A DNA stretch of 64,000 bases from JANLUX01 sp031366005 (GCA_031366005.1 JANLZB010000022.1:1-64000), one strand, 5' to 3'; numbered from the stretch's first letter, positions 44,134 to 52,700 are shown. Numbers and translations are program-made. The notes: generated by a model from the letters alone, not told the origin.

Positions 44134-44214
44134 GTTTAAAGTTCAAAGTTTCAAGTTTCAAGTTTGCTTGCGCATGATAAACTTGAAACTTGAAACTCTA
44201 AACTTTAAACTTTG
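44134..44214. repeat. Inverted GTTTCAA heptamer array in the tuf-tRNA-Trp spacer
   Basis: GTTTAAA, GTTCAAA, GTTTCAA, GTTTCAA, GTTTGCT (44134-44168); then AAACTTG, AAACTTG, AAACTCT, AAACTTT, AAACTTT (44179-44213). Five units each way in exact 7-nt phase; an almost fully paired hairpin in the RNA. Confidence 0.95.
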
Positions 44215-44217
44215 TTA

Positions 44218-45405
44218 TTATTTTACGATTTCAAGAACCTGACCTGCACCTACGGTACGACCACCTTCGCGGATAGCGAAACGTAATCCTTTTTCCATAG
44301 CTACCGGCTGAATTAATGTAACATTGATAGTTACGTTATCACCAGGCATAACCATTTCGCGTCCTTCAGGCAAAGTAATTTCACCTGTAACATCAGTGGT
44401 ACGTAAGTAGAACTGCGGACGATATTTGTTATGGAATGGAGTGTGACGTCCACCTTCTTCTTTCTTCAATACATAAATCTCAGCTTTGAATTCAGTATGT
44501 GGAGTGATAGAACCAGGTTTTGCAACTACCATTCCTCTGCGGATAGCATCTTTATCAATACCACGCAACAACAAACCAACGTTGTCACCTGCTTCTCCAC
44601 GATCAAGAATCTTACGGAACATCTCCACACCGGTAACAGTTGAAGTTAATTTCTCCGGCTGCATTCCAATGATTTCAACGTTATCGTTTGAGTTGATAAT
44701 TCCTCTTTCTATACGACCTGTAGCCACTGTACCACGACCTGTGATAGAGAATACATCTTCAACCGGCATCAGGAATGGAAGATCAATCAAACGTGGAGGA
44801 ATTGGAATAAATGTGTCAACCGCTTCCATCAATTCATAAATTTTTGGAACCCATTTAGCATCTGCATTCAAGCCACCAAGAGCTGAACCGCGGATAACAG
44901 GAGTGTTAGTTCCATCAAATTGATAGAAACTTAAAAGCTCACGGATTTCCATTTCAACAAGGTCTAACAATTCAGGATCGTCAACCATGTCAACTTTATT
45001 CATGAATACTACAATCTTTGGTACACCCACCTGACGAGCTAAAAGAATATGCTCTCGTGTTTGAGGCATCGGACCATCCGTTGCAGCCACAACTAAAATA
45101 GCACCGTCCATCTGGGCAGCACCTGTAACCATGTTTTTTACATAATCCGCGTGACCAGGACAGTCAACGTGTGCATAGTGACGATTTTTAGTTGAATACT
45201 CAACGTGAGCAGTGTTGATCGTAATACCACGCTCTTTTTCTTCAGGGGCGTTATCAATTGAATCAAATGAACGAACATCTGCCAAACCATCTTTCGCCAA
45301 AGTGGTAGTGATAGCTGCAGTTAATGTTGTTTTGCCGTGGTCAACGTTACCGATGGTTCCAATGTTAACGTGTGGTTTGGAACGATCAAATTTCTCTTTT
45401 GCCAT
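44218..45405 (-). CDS. tuf: Elongation factor Tu
   Basis: 395 residues. Delivers aminoacyl-tRNA to the ribosome as a GTP complex. G domain: P-loop GNVDHGKT (residues 19-26; most EF-Tu have GHVDHGKT, see findings), switch I GITINTAHVEY, DCPGHADYVKNMVTGAAQMDGA, NKVDMVDDPE and GSALGGLN. Domains 2 and 3 include GRGTVATGRIERG, FRKILDRGEAGDNVGLLLRG and the end RFAIREGGRTVGAGQVLEIVK. It is the classical tufB position, within tRNA genes and before secE-nusG. Confidence 0.98.
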   Translation of the reverse strand: MAKEKFDRSKPHVNIGTIGNVDHGKTTLTAAITTTLAKDGLADVRSFDSIDNAPEEKERGITINTAHVEYSTKNRHYAHVDCPGHADYVKNMVTGAAQMDGAILVVAATDGPMPQTREHILLARQVGVPKIVVFMNKVDMVDDPELLDLVEMEIRELLSFYQFDGTNTPVIRGSALGGLNADAKWVPKIYELMEAVDTFIPIPPRLIDLPFLMPVEDVFSITGRGTVATGRIERGIINSNDNVEIIGMQPEKLTSTVTGVEMFRKILDRGEAGDNVGLLLRGIDKDAIRRGMVVAKPGSITPHTEFKAEIYVLKKEEGGRHTPFHNKYRPQFYLRTTDVTGEITLPEGREMVMPGDNVTINVTLIQPVAMEKGLRFAIREGGRTVGAGQVLEIVK

Positions 45406-45444
45406 TTTATGAAGGTGTTAATTTGTTTTTATTAATTTATATTA

Positions 45445-45520
45445 GTTTCAAGTTTCAAGTTTAAGGTTTCAAGTTGGCGTTCAAAGTTTTTTAAACTTTA
45501 AACTTGAGACTTGAAACTCT
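45445..45520. repeat. Inverted GTTTCAA heptamer array in the tRNA-Thr-tuf spacer
   Basis: GTTTCAA, GTTTCAA, GTTTAAG, GTTTCAA, GTTGGCG (45445-45479), then TTCAAAG, TTTTTTA, AACTTTA, AACTTGA, GACTTGA, AACTCT (45480-45520). Same family as the spacer on the other side of tuf. Confidence 0.95.
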
Positions 45521-45526
45521 TTTCAG

Positions 45527-45598
<72 letters not shown>

Positions 45599-45616
45599 TG
45601 ATAGAGCCTTAGTTTT

Positions 45617-45679
45617 GAGTTATGAGTTATGAGTTATGAATGGATTAAACTCATAACTCAACATTCATAACTCCAAACT
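45617..45679. repeat. Inverted GAGTTAT heptamer array in the tRNA-Gly-tRNA-Thr spacer
   Basis: GAGTTAT three times (45617-45637), GAATGGA, then TTAAACT, CATAACT, CAACATT, CATAACT, CCAAACT (45645-45679). Exact 7-nt phase throughout. Confidence 0.95.
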
Positions 45680-45687
45680 TCTCCTTG

Positions 45688-45760
45688 AGCGGAAGACGGG
45701 GCTCGAACCCGCCACCTATAGCTTGGAAGGCTATCGCTCTACCAAATGAGCTACTTCCGC
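45688..45760 (-). tRNA. tRNA-Gly (TCC)
   Basis: 73 bases. Acceptor GCGGAAG (45760-45754) / CTTCCGC (45695-45689), discriminator T. Anticodon stem-loop ATAGC-CTTCCAA-GCTAT with anticodon TCC. No encoded CCA. Confidence 0.97.
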
Positions 45761-45766
45761 TTGTTT

Positions 45767-45837
45767 AAGTTATGAGTTTCGAGTTATGAATTTTGAGTTT
45801 CTGAACTCATAACTCAACATTCATGATTCATAACTTA
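45767..45837. repeat. Inverted GAGTTAT/GAGTTTC heptamer array in the tRNA-Tyr-tRNA-Gly spacer
   Basis: AAGTTAT, GAGTTTC, GAGTTAT, GAATTTT, GAGTTTC (45767-45801), then GAACTCA, TAACTCA, ACATTCA, TGATTCA, TAACTTA (45803-45837): five units, one base, five inverted units. Confidence 0.95.
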
Positions 45838-45842
45838 CCAAG

Positions 45843-45925
45843 TGGGGAGTGGAGGATTCGAACCTCCGAAGTCGAAAGACAACAGATTTACAGTCTGCCC
45901 CATTTGGCCACTCTGGTAACTCCCC
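45843..45925 (-). tRNA. tRNA-Tyr (GTA)
   Basis: 83 bases with the long variable arm of class II tRNAs. Acceptor GGGGAGT (45925-45919) / ACTCCCC (45850-45844), discriminator A. Anticodon stem-loop CAGA-CTGTAAA-TCTG with anticodon GTA. No encoded CCA. Confidence 0.97.
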
Positions 45926-45967
45926 GAAATTACTTTTTCAGTTTACCATAATTTAAGAACAATACTG

Positions 45968-46041
45968 AGCCGATGGAGGGATTCGAACCCCCGACCCACT
46001 GATTACAAATCAGTAGCTCTGGCCATCTGAGCTACATCGGC
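45968..46041 (-). tRNA. tRNA-Thr (TGT)
   Basis: 74 bases. Acceptor GCCGATG (46041-46035) / CATCGGC (45975-45969), discriminator T. Anticodon stem-loop CTGAT-TTGTAAT-CAG with anticodon TGT. First tRNA after the operon promoter. The 42-base spacer to tRNA-Tyr is the only tRNA spacer here without a heptamer array. Confidence 0.95.
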
Positions 46042-46090
46042 CTATGATGTAATAATAATGTACAATGTACTACCCCCGAAAAAGGGACTG

Positions 46091-46120
46091 CAAACTTAAC
46101 AAAGTTTTGTTTTGAAACAA
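46091..46120 (-). promoter_or_regulatory. Promoter of the tRNA-tuf-secE-nusG-rpl operon
   Basis: On the minus strand: TTG (46120-46118), exactly 19 bases, TAAGTTTG (46098-46091), a full match to the Bacteroidota consensus. Transcription would start near 46084, about 40 bases before the first tRNA, in a leader containing CCCTTTTTCGGGG and the palindrome GTACATTGTAC. Confidence 0.8.
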
Positions 46121-46214
46121 GAAGTGAAGAAAAATATATTCACACAATAGAAAACTATCTCAAAACTACTTTTTTTAAAAATAAAATAATGTGCTTATAA
46201 TAGAATGGAGTGAA

Positions 46215-46514
46215 TTAAATACCCTTGATTTTCTCTTTATGCTTGGTCATTTGTTTACGCATTGCTTCTACAGCAATATCAGTCGCTTCTTCAAAAGTTT
46301 TGCATTGTTCTTTTGCAAACATGGTTTTGCCGGGTGTGTTAATTCGTATTTCGGCAATTTTATTTTCGGTGGAATTGGATTTATCAATTCTTAAAAATAC
46401 TTCGCTGTCAATTACATCATCAAAAAACTGCGTGAGCTTGTCCACTTTTTCAGTGACAAACTGCAATAATTTTTGATCAGCATCAAAATGAATGGATTGA
46501 ACTCTAACTTTCAT
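46215..46514 (-). CDS. hpf: Ribosome hibernation promoting factor (HPF/RaiA, short form)
   Basis: 99 residues. Binds the 30S decoding region and inactivates ribosomes in stationary phase. The single S30AE domain has MKVRVQSIHFDADQKLLQFVTEKVDKL, IRINTPGKTMFAKEQCKTFEEATDIAVEAM and the basic end KQMTKHKEKIKG. No C-terminal dimerisation domain, so it is the short type. It sits 19 bases after xerC, in the conserved Bacteroidota order rpsU-xerC-hpf-tRNA-tuf. Confidence 0.93.
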   Translation of the reverse strand: MKVRVQSIHFDADQKLLQFVTEKVDKLTQFFDDVIDSEVFLRIDKSNSTENKIAEIRINTPGKTMFAKEQCKTFEEATDIAVEAMRKQMTKHKEKIKGI

Positions 46515-46533
46515 AATCTTTAGTTTTAAATGT

Positions 46534-47466
46534 TTATGCTTTGGGAAAAGCCTGTTTGTAAACCTCTTTTAATTTTTCAATTGTATTATGTGTGTAAACC
46601 TGTGTTGCAGCTAAACTGCTATGACCTAATAATTCTTTGATGGCATTTATATCAGCACCTTTATTCAACATATTAGTAGCAAAACTGTGCCTTAAAACAT
46701 GAGGACTCTTTTTCTCACTGGTGGTAAATCCTTTTAATTCATTGTTCACAAGCCGGTAAACGAACTTTGGATAGATTTTGTTACCACTATTATTTAAAAA
46801 TAAATATTCTGATTCCAATGAAACACTTTTTAAAAATTCTTTACGTGTTGCCAGATATTGCTCTAACTCCCGCTTATGTTTTAATGTAATAGGAATTTGC
46901 CGCACTTTGTTTCTCTTACCTAGTACTGTAACAGATAAATTATAAAAATCAATATCACTTAACTTTAGATTAACCAATTCAGATAATCGAATACCTGTCA
47001 TATAAAATAAAGCGATGATATTTTTATTGCGGTTTAATCGATAAGTAGATTTATTTTCACTCTCATCAACCATACTATCTAAAATTTTATCCATGTTTTT
47101 TGCATCAACAAAAACAGGCAAGGTCTTTTTAGTTTTAGGAGCCTGAATTTTGAGCATGGGATTCTTTGATATTTTCTGCTCACGCTGTAGAAATCGAAAA
47201 AAAGTTCGCAGCACAGTGATTTTCCGGTTAACGGTTTTATTATTTAACTTACTATCCATTAAAAAAATTATCCACGACCGGATATAAAAATGGGTGGCTT
47301 GTGAAATTTCACTCACTTCATATTGTTTTATTAAATACTCTGTAAACTGTTTTAAATCTCCCTCATAGGCTGTGATTGTATGAGCTGAAAAACGTTTTTC
47401 ATATTGAAGATGGGATAAAAAAGCCGATAAATCCTTCACAAATACTTTGCTATAAAATCTGACCAT
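46534..47466 (-). CDS. xerC: Tyrosine recombinase XerC
   Basis: 310 residues. Resolves chromosome dimers at dif with XerD. N-terminal SAM-like domain about 8-95 (FLSHLQYEKRFSAHTITAYEGDLKQF); catalytic domain with TGIRLSELVNLKLSDID (first Arg), SPHVLRHSFATNML (H-x-x-R) and LGHSSLAATQVYTHNTIEKL (His and the nucleophile Tyr). The ATG at 47466 gives a normal N-terminus. Its place between rpsU and hpf is that of the housekeeping gene, not of a phage integrase. Confidence 0.93.
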   Translation of the reverse strand: MVRFYSKVFVKDLSAFLSHLQYEKRFSAHTITAYEGDLKQFTEYLIKQYEVSEISQATHFYIRSWIIFLMDSKLNNKTVNRKITVLRTFFRFLQREQKISKNPMLKIQAPKTKKTLPVFVDAKNMDKILDSMVDESENKSTYRLNRNKNIIALFYMTGIRLSELVNLKLSDIDFYNLSVTVLGKRNKVRQIPITLKHKRELEQYLATRKEFLKSVSLESEYLFLNNSGNKIYPKFVYRLVNNELKGFTTSEKKSPHVLRHSFATNMLNKGADINAIKELLGHSSLAATQVYTHNTIEKLKEVYKQAFPKA

Positions 47467-47507
47467 AAAGTTAGTTATTCAGCTAATGTCAAATTCATTT
47501 TTAAAAT

Positions 47508-47542
47508 AAAAAATCCGGAAGATTATGAACCTTCCGGATTTA
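47508..47542 (-). terminator. Terminator after rpsU
   Basis: Stem AATCCGGAAG / CTTCCGGATT around a 9-10-base loop; the minus-strand side is followed by TTTTTA. Read-through would include xerC, so this may set the ratio of rpsU to xerC. Confidence 0.88.
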
Positions 47543-47562
47543 ATTTAAAAGTTAGCCAGCTG

Positions 47563-47754
47563 TTATAAGGTTTGCTGTGTTAGTTTACCTTTATAAACTG
47601 CTTTTTTAACAGTAGATCTGCGAGTGATAGAAGGTTTTTCAAAAGCCTGGCGTGAACGCAATTGCTTCACTATGCCTGTTTTCTCAAATTTCTTTTTGAA
47701 TTTCTTGAGTGCTTTGTCAATGGTTTCATTTTCTTTTACCGGAACGATGAGCAT
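47563..47754 (-). CDS. rpsU: 30S ribosomal protein bS21
   Basis: 63 residues: MLIVPVKENETIDKALKKFK then KKFEKTGIVKQLRSRQAFEKPS and a basic tail. In Bacteroidota, bS21 (with bS18 and bS6) covers the anti-Shine-Dalgarno end of 16S rRNA, and rpsU keeps a strong Shine-Dalgarno. Here AAAGGAGGT stands 10 bases before the ATG. It has its own promoter and terminator. Confidence 0.97.
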   Translation of the reverse strand: MLIVPVKENETIDKALKKFKKKFEKTGIVKQLRSRQAFEKPSITRRSTVKKAVYKGKLTQQTL

Positions 47755-47764
47755 GTTTGTAGAT

Positions 47765-47773
47765 ACCTCCTTT
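47765..47773 (-). promoter_or_regulatory. Strong Shine-Dalgarno of rpsU (AAAGGAGGT)
   Basis: AAAGGAGGT on the minus strand is complementary to the 3' end of 16S rRNA and is spaced 10 bases from the ATG. No other gene of the superlocus shows such a site. It fits the published autoregulation model for bS21 in Flavobacterium johnsoniae, in which ribosomes lacking bS21 use Shine-Dalgarno sites. Confidence 0.9.
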
Positions 47774-47784
47774 AATTAGGGCGG

Positions 47785-47814
47785 CAAATGTAATTGATTT
47801 TGCGGGATAGACAA
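47785..47814 (-). promoter_or_regulatory. rpsU promoter
   Basis: TTG (47814-47812), exactly 19 bases, TACATTTG (47792-47785), perfect match to TTG-N19-TAnnTTTG, 31 bases before the ATG. Confidence 0.8.
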
Positions 47815-47842
47815 GTAAACGTTAATAATTTCCTTTTCAATA

Positions 47843-47870
47843 TTGCTCTATCGTTTTTATTTTACTTTTG
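47843..47870 (+). promoter_or_regulatory. Promoter of the cyclophilin gene
   Basis: TTG (47843-47845), 17 bases, TACTTTTG (47863-47870). The -7 box is perfect and the spacing short by two. It lies 20 bases before the ATG. Confidence 0.5.
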
Positions 47871-47889
47871 AAAATCAAATTAATCTCAT

Positions 47890-49305
47890 ATGAAAAAAAT
47901 TATACTGCTGTTATTATCGTTTTTTATTTTTAACCAGGATATCTATTCACAGGATAAACCGCAATATCAGATAGTAACACATCGTGGAGGAATTTATCTG
48001 GGCACCTTTAACATTGAATTATTCCCGCTTATTGCACCACTTGCAACACGTAATTTTGATAGCCTGGTGAGTGTCCAGGCTTATGACAGCACAGCGTTTC
48101 ACCGGGTGGTTCCCGGTTTTGTTGTCCAAGGCGGAGATCCCAATTCTATAAATGGACCAGTTTCAACCTGGGGAAATGGTAATCCTAATCAACCCACGGT
48201 AAATGCAGAGTTCAGTGCTGTGCATCATTATCGCGGACGATTAGGTGCTGCACGTGATGCAAATATTAATAGTGCAAATTCACAATTTTATATCTGTGTA
48301 GCGAGTGCGTTGAGTCTGGATGGTCAATATACAATGTATGGACAAGTGACAAACGGAATGAATGTGGTGGATAGTATTGTTAATTCTCCCACGGTGCCGG
48401 GTACTGAACGACCTGTTCAAAAACTTGAAATGTTTATTACCTATACCGGAGTAAATAACAGCATTCCTGCTGCTCCGGTGCTGGTATCTCCTTTGGATAA
48501 CGCAACAGGAGTTTCTCTCAGTACAAATTTTACATGGACCAATATTACAGATGCAGTGATGTACACAATGGAAATAAGCAGTGACTCTTTATTCTCTTCA
48601 ATATTATTTACAAAGAATGATGGAGATAATGCAACCAACATACCAGGGCTTCAAACATCATCACATTATTACTGGCGTGTTAAATCAAACAATGGCGGAC
48701 ACGAGAGTGTATATTCTAATGTTTATTCATTTCACACAGTTGCTGCTCCACCTGTATTATATGCACCGCATGATACTGCCACTAACGTAGTTCTCAATCC
48801 GGTATTTAGCTGGAACGATGTGGAACCATTAAGTACTTATGTGTTGCAGGTTTCCAATTCTAATGTTTTTACTGTGGCGAGTATGATTTATAATCAGGGA
48901 GGTTTAACAGATACGCTTCAGCAGGTTTCAGGATTAAATCCAAATACAACTTATTGGTGGCGTGTTCGCAGCACTGTTGGTCAGCCAGGTATTTATTCTC
49001 AAAAATATTCATTCACCACTGGTTCTACTATTGGAATTTCAGAGAATAATAATCTCAGGATAAATAATATCTATCCTAACCCGGTGCACAACAATTTAAT
49101 AATAGATGCATTCCTTAAAAATGCCGGTAATGTTGAAATAACATTAGTGGATAATGGAGGAAAACAATTGTATAAGCGTACCCAAAAAGTTTATCAAGAA
49201 AATTTTATTACAACCATCGATGTGTCTAATTTAACAAGAGGAATTTATTTGTTGACTTTAAAATCCAACGGTGAAGAAATTATCAGAAAAGTGAATATTG
49301 AATAA
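47890..49305 (+). CDS. T9SS-secreted cyclophilin-type peptidyl-prolyl isomerase
   Basis: 471 residues. Signal peptide 1-20. Residues about 27-182: cyclophilin domain (FHRVVPGFVVQGGDPNSING with F-H-R and Q-G-G-D, then GRLGAARDANINSANSQFYIC and DGQYTMYGQV). Cyclophilins isomerise X-Pro bonds. Residues about 185-390 are two fibronectin/Ig-like units (APVLVSPLDNATGVSLSTNF; APPVLYAPHDTATNVVLNPVF). Residues about 396-471 are a T9SS type A sorting domain (IYPNPVHNNLIID to KVNIE). A fold-helper on the cell surface, probably acting on exported proteins. Confidence 0.93.
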   Translation: MKKIILLLLSFFIFNQDIYSQDKPQYQIVTHRGGIYLGTFNIELFPLIAPLATRNFDSLVSVQAYDSTAFHRVVPGFVVQGGDPNSINGPVSTWGNGNPNQPTVNAEFSAVHHYRGRLGAARDANINSANSQFYICVASALSLDGQYTMYGQVTNGMNVVDSIVNSPTVPGTERPVQKLEMFITYTGVNNSIPAAPVLVSPLDNATGVSLSTNFTWTNITDAVMYTMEISSDSLFSSILFTKNDGDNATNIPGLQTSSHYYWRVKSNNGGHESVYSNVYSFHTVAAPPVLYAPHDTATNVVLNPVFSWNDVEPLSTYVLQVSNSNVFTVASMIYNQGGLTDTLQQVSGLNPNTTYWWRVRSTVGQPGIYSQKYSFTTGSTIGISENNNLRINNIYPNPVHNNLIIDAFLKNAGNVEITLVDNGGKQLYKRTQKVYQENFITTIDVSNLTRGIYLLTLKSNGEEIIRKVNIE

Positions 49306-49354
49306 GTATTTATGTTAATTCAAAAACTATTTTTACCCACATAATCTTCTTAAT

Positions 49355-51778
49355 ATGAAAAAAATTCTACCTATCTTATCATTTGTTCTACTAACTGTTA
49401 TTTGTTCCGGACAGGATATGCTTGGCATACGTCACAGCAATTATGCAGGGTTAAACGGCCTTGGGCTTAACCCAAGTTCCATTGTTGATTCAAGAGTTAA
49501 ACTTGATGTCAACATTCTGAGTGCAGGTTTCACCATGGAAAATGATTTTTTATACGTACCAAAAGGTGATCTTAAGTTTATCGGATTTGGTAATATTATT
49601 GATCAGATAAAAAACAAAAACTATTTCGAAAAAGAAGCTTTAAAGGAAATTGCTAAAGGAGGATTAAAAAATAAGAATCTGACTTTTGGTAGTACTATAA
49701 TAGGCCCCTCTTTTATGATTAACTTTAACAAGAAGCATTCACTTGCTATCGGTTATCAGTTCAGAACGGGAGTTACCATTAATAACCTTATTGCAGAAGC
49801 TGCTCATTATGGTTATACTGAGTTATCAGACAGTAACCTCAATTATCTGCACAATCCAAAATTGTTTCATGCAACTGATTTTACTTTCAGCACATTGATG
49901 TGGCAGGAGTATTTCCTTACTTATGGAACTGTTTTTCATAATAAAAACCATCACATGCTGAAAGGTGCTGCTACTCTGAAATACCTTGGTGGAGTGATGG
50001 GCAGTTATATTAAAGATCCTGATATTTATTTTAATGTGTATGATGACAGCACATTGATATTTGGACCAAGCAGCTTTGAATATGGTCGTGTGAGTTATAA
50101 TGCTTTTAATAATAAAGCGGAAGACAAGACAACTATTAACAACGGAGGAGGCTTTGGGTGGGATCTCGGTTTTGCCTATGAATGGCGCAGAGACGAATCT
50201 ACTTATATGTATGAAATGGACGGAGAAAAACATGAAGATCCTGAAGTAAATAAATATTGGTTACGTGTGGGTGCTTCGCTGCTTGATATGGGTTCGATTA
50301 ATTTTAAAAATAACAGCAAAGCATTTAACATTAATGATCAAAGAGGAATACATGTTTATCCTGATTATAAGCATGATCATTTTGATAGTCAGTTGGATTT
50401 TGACAGCACTGTAAGTGCAGTATTTTATGGCTCGGTGGATACGATGCCCAGTGGTGCATTAACGAATCCTGATTTTTTTGATCCTGCTGCAAGGGCACAG
50501 TCATTCAAAACAGCCAAGGAATCTTTTAAAATGGAAACACCTGCTGCATGGAGTATTCAGGCAGACTGGAATATTATTGGAAAAATATATCTTAACGCCA
50601 CTATTATCCAGGGACTTAAGCACAAGAAAAACATGGGCATAACACGACCGGATATTTTTTCGCTTACTCCACGTTACGAGTCAGAATGGGTGGAAATATC
50701 CATTCCTTTCTCTATCATAGATTATGAAAAATCGCAGGCAAGATTAGGATTAGCTATTCGGCTTGGCAGTATATTTTTCGGAAGTGATAAAATCGGAACC
50801 CTGATTGGTATCAGCGATCTGTATGGAATGGATGCTTATGCAGGATTAAAATTTACTTTGGATAAAAGACGTCTGCGTGATCGCGATAATGATCATGTGT
50901 CAAATAAGAAAGATAAGTGTGTAGATGTGCCCGGTGTATGGAAATTTCAAGGATGCCCTGACCGGGATGCTGACGGCATACAGGATAAAGATGATTTATG
51001 TCCTGATGTGCCGGGCTTAGAAAAATTTCACGGTTGTCCTGATCGTGATAATGATGATATTGAAGATTCAAAAGATGATTGTCCTGATGATCCAGGATTG
51101 CCGGAGTTTAATGGTTGTCCTGACCGTGACCGTGATGGTATTATAGACAGGCGTGACTCTTGTCCTGACCTGGCAGGCATACCTGAATTCAATGGTTGTC
51201 CTGATCGTGACGGAGATAAGATCATTGATCCGAATGATGAATGTCCTGACAAAGCCGGTCTTGCAGAGTTTAACGGTTGTCCTGATAGTGATGGTGATGG
51301 AATACCTGATCCTAAAGACAGTTGTATATTTGAAGTGGGGCCAATCAGCAATAAAGGTTGCCCAATAAAAGTACAGAAGGTGGAAGCGAGAGCTGCAGAA
51401 CCTGTTAAAGTAGAATTGACAAAAGAAGAAGAAGAAGTAATTAATACTGTATTCAAAAATTTACAATTCGAAACAGGAAAAGCAATTATTAAACCTGTAT
51501 CATTCCCTTCGCTCAATCAGCTGGCTGATTTGATGAAACGCAAACAAGACTTCAAATTACTGATTGAAGGACATACTGATAATGTTGGCGGAGCTAAAAT
51601 GAATCTCATCCTCTCGCAAAAGCGCGCTAAATCAGCTAAAGATTATCTTGTAAAACAAGGAGTAGCTGCTGATCGAATCACCTCTAAAGGTTATGGTTTA
51701 ACAAAACCTGTTGCTCCAAATACTACCGCTGAAGGAAGACAGCAAAACAGAAGAGTGGAGTTTACAATTGTAAAGTAA
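49355..51778 (+). CDS. OmpA-family outer-membrane protein with DUF5723-like barrel and TSP3 repeats
   Basis: 807 residues. Signal peptide 1-20. Residues about 22-505 look like the DUF5723 beta-barrel-type domain (LGIRHSNYAGLNGLGLNPSS near the start). Residues about 507-668: thrombospondin type 3 calcium repeats, seven of the form DxDxDGIxDxxDxCPDxxGxxEFxGCPD. Residues about 690-807: OmpA-like peptidoglycan-binding domain (IEGHTDNVGGAKMNLILSQKRA and GYGLTKPVAPN-TTAEGRQQNRRVEF). It would link outer membrane and peptidoglycan through a calcium-stiffened stalk. A terminator follows. Confidence 0.92.
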   Translation: MKKILPILSFVLLTVICSGQDMLGIRHSNYAGLNGLGLNPSSIVDSRVKLDVNILSAGFTMENDFLYVPKGDLKFIGFGNIIDQIKNKNYFEKEALKEIAKGGLKNKNLTFGSTIIGPSFMINFNKKHSLAIGYQFRTGVTINNLIAEAAHYGYTELSDSNLNYLHNPKLFHATDFTFSTLMWQEYFLTYGTVFHNKNHHMLKGAATLKYLGGVMGSYIKDPDIYFNVYDDSTLIFGPSSFEYGRVSYNAFNNKAEDKTTINNGGGFGWDLGFAYEWRRDESTYMYEMDGEKHEDPEVNKYWLRVGASLLDMGSINFKNNSKAFNINDQRGIHVYPDYKHDHFDSQLDFDSTVSAVFYGSVDTMPSGALTNPDFFDPAARAQSFKTAKESFKMETPAAWSIQADWNIIGKIYLNATIIQGLKHKKNMGITRPDIFSLTPRYESEWVEISIPFSIIDYEKSQARLGLAIRLGSIFFGSDKIGTLIGISDLYGMDAYAGLKFTLDKRRLRDRDNDHVSNKKDKCVDVPGVWKFQGCPDRDADGIQDKDDLCPDVPGLEKFHGCPDRDNDDIEDSKDDCPDDPGLPEFNGCPDRDRDGIIDRRDSCPDLAGIPEFNGCPDRDGDKIIDPNDECPDKAGLAEFNGCPDSDGDGIPDPKDSCIFEVGPISNKGCPIKVQKVEARAAEPVKVELTKEEEEVINTVFKNLQFETGKAIIKPVSFPSLNQLADLMKRKQDFKLLIEGHTDNVGGAKMNLILSQKRAKSAKDYLVKQGVAADRITSKGYGLTKPVAPNTTAEGRQQNRRVEFTIVK

Positions 51779-51810
51779 TTTTTTAATTCCCGCTCATGCG
51801 TGGTAAAGAT

Positions 51811-51855
51811 GAAATCCGAAACACATTATTTTTTTGTGTTTCGGATTTCGTTTTA
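51811..51855 (+). terminator. Terminator after the OmpA gene
   Basis: Perfect 15-bp stem GAAATCCGAAACACA (51811-51825) / TGTGTTTCGGATTTC (51835-51849), 9-base loop, then GTTTTAT. Very strong stem, moderate T run. Confidence 0.9.
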
Positions 51856-51914
51856 TATTCTAAAAAAATACAGCAATGAATTAAATAACGCTTAATCTAA
51901 ATTGAATATCCGAG

Positions 51915-52547
51915 ATGATAAAAAAAATTTTGTCCAGAGAAAATTCAGCATTGCAACGTATGGATGCACTCACAGATGGTGTGTTTGCTATTGTTGCTAC
52001 TTTACTTGTGTTAGACGTGCGAGTACCTGATATTCCTCCAAACCACTCACACCAGGAACTTATTCAAAGCCTTATTAAAGTACTGCCATCTTTAATTGCA
52101 TTTGCATTTAGTTTTTTAACGGTAATTATTTACTGGATCAACCATGATCATATCAGCCAGTGGCTTAAACACACTACACCGAATACTAAATACCTCAACC
52201 TGTTATTGTTATTCTGGATATGCCTTATTCCATTTCCAACAAAATTCATTAGCGAATATCCAACTGAACAGGTGGCTGTAATGTTATATGGATTGGAGTT
52301 AATGATGGTGGCAATAACAGGTAATATTTTGTTTTGGTACATGGCTTTCCGTACAGATATTTTGCAAGATTCTATCTCCTACAAAACCCGTAAAAAGTAT
52401 TTTTTAAAAATAATTGGCGGACCCATCCTTTATTTGCTTTCAGTTATCATGAGTTTTGTAAGTGTATATATTTCGATTGCACTTTATGTATTAATTCCTT
52501 TGCTGTTCGTGATATTACCCAAAGCAGAATTAGTGAATGAGGAATAA
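51915..52547 (+). CDS. TMEM175-family (DUF1211) membrane protein, putative K+ channel
   Basis: 210 residues with about six hydrophobic helices. The family signature in helix 1, RMDALTDGVFAIVATLLVLDVRVP, corresponds to the FSDG-x-x-A-I-x-x-T-L-L-V-L-D motif; here the first residues are TDG rather than FSDG. Prokaryotic TMEM175 proteins form K+-selective tetramers. The second membrane block begins IAFAFSFLTVIIYWINHDH, where HDH is typical. It stands alone after a terminator. Confidence 0.88.
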   Translation: MIKKILSRENSALQRMDALTDGVFAIVATLLVLDVRVPDIPPNHSHQELIQSLIKVLPSLIAFAFSFLTVIIYWINHDHISQWLKHTTPNTKYLNLLLLFWICLIPFPTKFISEYPTEQVAVMLYGLELMMVAITGNILFWYMAFRTDILQDSISYKTRKKYFLKIIGGPILYLLSVIMSFVSVYISIALYVLIPLLFVILPKAELVNEE

Positions 52548-52700
52548 GAGCTGTTTAAATTTTATAAAATGTTGCATTTGTATGCAAAAACACAGCTAAC
52601 CCCTAAAGCGGAACATTCACTCGCGACTGTGACCTTTTAGGTTAGGGATTAATGAGCGAAATATATCTATTAATGATAGGTACAATTTAATGTTATCATT

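Noticed and set aside
46534..47466. Integrase as sign of a prophage or island
   Set aside because: It is the housekeeping xerC in the conserved rpsU-xerC-hpf order; no phage or conjugation genes are present.
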